The notes beneath the pieces are model-generated. The model did not search any database and was not told the origin of the DNA. It saw only the letters and a program-made list of their open reading frames with translations. From Marinobacterium sedimentorum (GTDB lineage Bacteria > Pseudomonadota > Gammaproteobacteria > Pseudomonadales > Balneatricaceae): DNA of 38,065 nt. Positions 34,405 to 38,065 of the stretch are shown here, piece by piece. The stretch lies in the NCBI RefSeq assembly GCF_024267675.1, contig NZ_JALDYX010000039.1:1-38065 (forward strand). Direction: 5' to 3'. Made by a program: the position numbers and the translations under genes. The number at the start of each line of letters is the position of its first letter. Within the stretch, counting starts at the first letter, position 1.

Positions 34405-35364
34405 TCAGGCCACCGGAACCTGGTCCAGCAGACGCGAGATGACCGCGTCGCTGCTCTGGCCATTGGCTTCAGCCTCGAAACTGAGCAGCAGGCGGTGGCG
34501 CAGCACATCCTGGGCGATGGCCTGGACATCGTCGGGGCTGACGTAATCGTGCCCCTGCAGCCAGGCATGGGCGCGGGCGCAGCGTTCCAGCGCGATGGTG
34601 GCGCGGGGGCTGGCGCCGTAGTCGATCCAGCGCGCCAGCTCCGGGGCATGGTGCTGCGGGTCACGGCTGGCCATTACCAGCTCGACCATGTAGCGCTCCA
34701 CCGCCTCGGCCAGGTGCAGAGACTGAACCTCGGCGCGGGCGGCGAACAGGCTTGCCTGGCTCAGGCGGGCCGGGGGGTCTGCCACCTCGGCGCTGGCTTC
34801 CTGGCGTGCGAGGCGCAGGATGGCGAGTTCCGATTCACGATCCGGATAGCCCACGTTCACCTGCATCAGGAAGCGGTCCAGCTGTGCTTCCGGCAGCGGG
34901 TAGGTGCCCTCCTGCTCGATGGGGTTCTGGGTCGCCATGACCAGGAACAGATCGGGCAGTGGATAGCTCTGCTGGCCGATGCTGATCTGCCGTTCGGCCA
35001 TGGCCTCCAGCAGCGCCGACTGCACCTTGGCCGGGGCGCGGTTGATCTCGTCCGCCAGGATCAGGTTATGGAACAGCGGCCCCGGCTGGAATTCGAAGCT
35101 GTGGGTCTCGGGGCGGTAGATGTCGCTGCCGGTGATATCGGCGGGTAGCAGGTCGGGGGTGAACTGCACCCGGTGGAAGTCGGCTTCCAGTGCCAGCGAC
35201 AGCGTCTTGATGGCCTTGGTCTTGGCCAGCCCAGGCGCGCCTTCCACCAGCAGGTGGCCGTCGGCCAGCAGGGCGATCAGCAGCCGCTCGATCAGGCTGT
35301 GCTGGCCGATGATCTGGGATTGCAGCCATTGTTGAAGAGTTTGAAACTGGCGAAGTGGCGTCAT
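34405..35364 (-). CDS. moxR: MoxR-family AAA+ ATPase
   Basis: The 319-residue ATPase has a Walker A of the MoxR type (EGAPGLAKTKAIKTL at about 38-52), Walker B with LILADEINRAPAKVQSALLEAM near 103-124, sensor 1 (FLVMATQNPIEQEGTYPLPEAQLDRFLM, about 145-172) and a C-terminal lid domain with the SPRATIAL(E)R sensor-2 arginine near 258. All ATP-handling residues are present. MoxR proteins act as chaperone-like remodelers for VWA partner proteins. The first gene of the operon, it starts at an ATG at 35364; the promoter should lie in the 504-bp gap upstream. Gene order moxR-DUF58-DUF4381-batA-batB/C-batD is standard. Confidence 0.95.
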   Translation of the reverse strand: MTPLRQFQTLQQWLQSQIIGQHSLIERLLIALLADGHLLVEGAPGLAKTKAIKTLSLALEADFHRVQFTPDLLPADITGSDIYRPETHSFEFQPGPLFHNLILADEINRAPAKVQSALLEAMAERQISIGQQSYPLPDLFLVMATQNPIEQEGTYPLPEAQLDRFLMQVNVGYPDRESELAILRLARQEASAEVADPPARLSQASLFAARAEVQSLHLAEAVERYMVELVMASRDPQHHAPELARWIDYGASPRATIALERCARAHAWLQGHDYVSPDDVQAIAQDVLRHRLLLSFEAEANGQSSDAVISRLLDQVPVA

Positions 35365-35868
35365 GGTGGTGGCGATTCCCTGCAGAGAGCGGATAGCGGT
35401 AACGCAATACTCTATCTGGTGTTAAGTCAGCAAATTTCAAGCGGTTAGGACCCGGCTCCCGGGTGTAGGTTCCCCGGCGGGCGTTAAAGTCGCGCTTTCC
35501 GGTTCGCTGGATGGGATATCCCCAGTCATTCAGGTCGTGGCGCAGCTCACCCTACCGGGTTCGGTTCGCCCCCGCCAGCGGCGCGGGTCTGTCGCCAGCG
35601 CCCGGGAGTCGGCAGAGGCGGATACGGTGCAGGCGAAGTGGGACAACGGGCAGATGGATGCCGAGAACGTCACCGGAAAAGACGATCAGCAGTCGATAAC
35701 GGTTGTAGGCAGATAGAATGAAACACTTCTCTTGGTGCGTCAGCGCACCGAGTTGGCTGTTCGGGTGCTGTAGATTCAAATCATTGCGGGGGCGGAAACA
35801 GGATGCTCCCGGGGCAGACGATAAGCAGTACCGCCTGCACTATTGGCGCCAGCCGGAAGGATTAGAGA
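35365..35868. other. 504-bp intergenic region between moxR and the DUF6600 gene
   Basis: It holds the divergent promoters of the bat operon and of the FecR/DUF6600 gene. No reading frame on either strand looks like a real protein. No terminator or clear operator stands out. A GGAAGG ribosome site at 35855-35860 precedes the downstream ATG. Confidence 0.5.
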
Positions 35869-38065
35869 ATGTCGACTTCATCACGCTTAGTTGCCTTGCC
35901 GGGTCTGTTGCTGTTTGCCCTGTACGCCGTACTTTTCGCCAGTAGCGCCAATGCCGACCCTTCGGGGCGGGTGGGCTACCTGAGTGACAGCCATGGCCTG
36001 GTGAGCTATTCGCCATCCGGCGAAGACCAGTGGGTCAATGTTGTGCGCAATCGCCCGCTGATTCGCGGCGACCGGCTCTGGACCGATCGCGACGCCCGCG
36101 CCGAATTTCAGGTCGGCAGCGCCGCGGTACGGATCGATTCAAACAGCAGCGTCGAGATTCTCGACCTGGACGATCGCATTACCCAACTCCAGTTGACCCA
36201 GGGTGCGCTTGGCCTGAACGTGCGGCGCCTGTACAGGGATCAGCTCGTCGAGATAGACACACCTCTGCTGGCGTTCACCATCAATGGCAGCGGTCGCTAT
36301 CGGATTGACGTCGACCCGCGATACGGCACAACCACCATAGTGGTGTGGGACGGTACGGGTGAGGTCTACGGCGACAACACCCATTTCAGCCTGCGTGCGG
36401 GCGATACGGTGCGTTTCTACGACGAGGATCTGCACGACTACCGGATGTACGGTTTGCCGCGTGAAGACAACTTTGACCGCTATGGTCTGGAGCGCGACCA
36501 GCGTTACCAGCGCGCCGAATCACTGCGCTATGTCGACGACGATCTGGTCGGTTACGGTGATCTGGATGAATACGGCAGCTGGAGTCCGGTGAGCGGTCAC
36601 GGTCACGTCTGGTTCCCGAGCAACATATCCGTCAACTGGGCACCTTTTCGTGATGGCCACTGGGCCTGGCAGGAACCCTGGGGCTGGACCTGGGTGGATA
36701 ACGCCCCCTGGGGATTCGCGCCATCGCACTACGGCCGCTGGATTTCCGTCAAAAATCGTTGGGGCTGGGTTCCGGGCCCGCGCCGCACGCGCCCGGTGTA
36801 CGCACCCGCGCTGGTGGCCTTCATCGGAGGCAGCGGCTGGAGCCTGTCGCTTTCGCTGGGCGGCGATGCGTCACCCATCGGCTGGTTTCCGCTTGGACCC
36901 AGAGAAGTCTATGTACCCTCCTATCAGGTCAGTCGCGATTATTTTACGCGCATCAACGTGAACAATACGGTGGTCCAGAACACGACCATCACCAATATTT
37001 ACAACAACTATTACTCCAGCAACAGGGTTGATATCGATCAGGTCAACTACGCCAACCGCCAGATGGAACAGGCCGTCACTGTGGTGCCCAGCAGTGTATT
37101 TGTGAACGCACAACCGGTGCGTTCGGCGGCGATGCGGGTTGACCGCAAGGCACTCAGCAGCGGCAAAACCCAGCGTATCGCCCAGATTGCCCCGCGCTCG
37201 CGCAGTGTGATCGGTAGCGGCGAGCTAACCAAGGCGCACCCGGCGGCGGAGGTGTTCGATCGTCGAGTCGTGGCGCGTAATGCGCCACCGCCTGCCGAGG
37301 CGCCCTTTGCCCAGCGCGAACAGCTCTTGCAGAAAAAGCCCGGTCGGGCGCTGGAACCTGCCGCTGCCAAAACAGAGCAAGGCCATACGACCAAACGGCC
37401 GAAGAACGTTCGGGTAATCGGCACCCAGGAAAACGCCGTGGATATCCGCGCCTCGGAATCTCGCAACGCCGGCGATTCCGCCCAACAGCAGCCGCTGGAT
37501 CGCTCGGTTGAGCCCAAGAGAAAACCCGAGCCCGGGAAGCCCGGGAATGATAAACAGGCAGTTCAGCAAACACAGGAGCAACAGGCAGGGAAGGCCGACA
37601 GCGATAGCCAGGCTGCCCAGCAACAGCAAGATCAGAAACAACAAAAGCAGGAGCAGCAGCAACGCAAGGCTGATAATGACCGCAAGGCTGCGCAGCAACA
37701 ACAAGAGCAGGATCGGCAGCAACGCAAGGCCGACAGCGATCGCCAGCCCGCTCAGCAACAAGAGCAGCAGCAACGCAAGGCTGATAATGACCGCAAGGCT
37801 GCGCAGCAGCAACAGGAGCAGGAACAGCTGCAGCGTAAAGCCGACAGCGACCAGAAAGCCGCTCAGCAACATGAGCAGCAGCAACGCAAGGCCGATAACG
37901 ACCGCAAGGCCGCGCAGCAACAACAAGAACAGGAACAGCTAAAGCGCAAGGCCGACAACGACCGGCAGGCCGCTCAGCAACAAGAGCAGCAACAACGCAA
38001 GGCTGATAACGACCGCAAGGCTGCGCAGCAGCAACAGGAGCAGGAACAGCTGCAGCGTAAAGCCG
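35869..38065 (+). CDS. FecR-like/DUF6600 exported protein, 3' end beyond window
   Basis: The frame is open from the ATG at 35869 (GGAAGG 8 bases upstream) to the last base, more than 732 codons. A signal peptide (about 1-29, ending ANA) is followed by a FecR-type beta domain (LRAGDTVRF, WTDRDARAEFQVGSAAVRI, VEIDTPLLAFTI) to about 200. Then comes a Trp-rich DUF6600-like block at about 265-315 with repeated W-x-W and PWGW/PWGF/RWGW turns. An Asn-rich stretch near 365-385 follows. From about residue 565 the chain is a Gln/Lys/Asp-rich repeat tail, probably a long charged coiled coil or disordered stalk. It is likely periplasmic or envelope-associated; its function is unknown. It is divergent from moxR, so it may belong to the same envelope-stress regulon; this is inference. 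Confidence 0.82.
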   Translation, partial: MSTSSRLVALPGLLLFALYAVLFASSANADPSGRVGYLSDSHGLVSYSPSGEDQWVNVVRNRPLIRGDRLWTDRDARAEFQVGSAAVRIDSNSSVEILDLDDRITQLQLTQGALGLNVRRLYRDQLVEIDTPLLAFTINGSGRYRIDVDPRYGTTTIVVWDGTGEVYGDNTHFSLRAGDTVRFYDEDLHDYRMYGLPREDNFDRYGLERDQRYQRAESLRYVDDDLVGYGDLDEYGSWSPVSGHGHVWFPSNISVNWAPFRDGHWAWQEPWGWTWVDNAPWGFAPSHYGRWISVKNRWGWVPGPRRTRPVYAPALVAFIGGSGWSLSLSLGGDASPIGWFPLGPREVYVPSYQVSRDYFTRINVNNTVVQNTTITNIYNNYYSSNRVDIDQVNYANRQMEQAVTVVPSSVFVNAQPVRSAAMRVDRKALSSGKTQRIAQIAPRSRSVIGSGELTKAHPAAEVFDRRVVARNAPPPAEAPFAQREQLLQKKPGRALEPAAAKTEQGHTTKRPKNVRVIGTQENAVDIRASESRNAGDSAQQQPLDRSVEPKRKPEPGKPGNDKQAVQQTQEQQAGKADSDSQAAQQQQDQKQQKQEQQQRKADNDRKAAQQQQEQDRQQRKADSDRQPAQQQEQQQRKADNDRKAAQQQQEQEQLQRKADSDQKAAQQHEQQQRKADNDRKAAQQQQEQEQLKRKADNDRQAAQQQEQQQRKADNDRKAAQQQQEQEQLQRKA
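37660..38065 (+). repeat. 111-bp tandem repeats within the DUF6600 gene
   Basis: Units start at 37660, 37771, 37882 and 37993, exactly 111 bp apart; the fourth is cut by the window end. Each unit encodes 37 residues made of a longer and a shorter half, with RKADNDRKAAQQQQEQ followed by RKADSDR-x-AAQQQEQ. The period is a multiple of three, so copy number can change without shifting frame. Confidence 0.9.

Noticed and set aside
37225..37926. Leucine-rich minus-strand frame opposite the repeat tail
   Set aside because: Poly-Leu results from reading CAG/CAA repeats in reverse; the plus frame is open from signal peptide to window end.
37660..38065. CRISPR-like array
   Set aside because: The regularly spaced repeats are coding tandem repeats with no unique spacers.

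Overview
The window looks like a stretch of gammaproteobacterial chromosome. The backbone genes (metH, panP, prpE, a moxR/bat operon) are GC-rich. The pairing of a PanP-type aspartate decarboxylase with PrpE and a Bat operon fits the marine Oceanospirillales/Pseudomonadales side of the class. I cannot name a genus.

Positions 1-14550 are accessory DNA. At least four and perhaps eight integron-type attC sites lie among small, often AT-rich genes: a monooxygenase-like protein, two unknown membrane proteins, two YefM/YoeB toxin-antitoxin pairs, a NYN-domain protein and several small unknown proteins. No integron integrase is present in the window, so this resembles a cluster of attC sites lacking an integrase (CALIN) or the far end of a chromosomal integron. 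Other mobile pieces interrupt the array. One is an IS91-like element whose single gene fuses a complete tyrosine recombinase to an HUH transposase that lacks its zinc-finger part. A second, solitary copy of that element's presumed oriIS end lies 3.1 kb away. A 166-bp MITE-like foldback element and a 150-bp direct duplication carrying gene fragments are also present. Larger, non-cassette gene sets sit between them: a quinone reductase divergent from a LysR regulator, a SAM methyltransferase divergent from a GlxA/AraC regulator, an orphan MbcA/ParS-type antitoxin, an HExxH membrane protein and a truncated qorB.

Positions 14554-27873 are ordinary chromosome: methionine synthase (metH), aspartate 1-decarboxylase (panP), propionyl-CoA synthetase (prpE) with two TGTCGACA palindromes upstream, a secreted metzincin protease with Fn3 and Ig-like domains, a short-chain dehydrogenase, an AEC-family transporter and a cytochrome c'-like heme protein. 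Two clear bidirectional terminators separate units here.

Positions 28012-35364 hold a compact minus-strand operon: moxR, a DUF58 protein, a DUF4381 protein, batA, a batB/batC fusion and batD. Most of its genes overlap by a few bases. Together they should form a MoxR AAA+ ATPase and von Willebrand A envelope-stress module. After a 504-bp gap, the plus strand carries a FecR-like/DUF6600 periplasmic protein whose Gln/Lys/Asp-rich tail is made of 111-bp tandem repeats and runs off the end of the window.

The most interesting material is in the first 14.5 kb: the recombinase-transposase fusion, the meeting of attC-like hairpins with the IS91-like terminus, and the evidence of repeated duplication and decay inside the cassette array.
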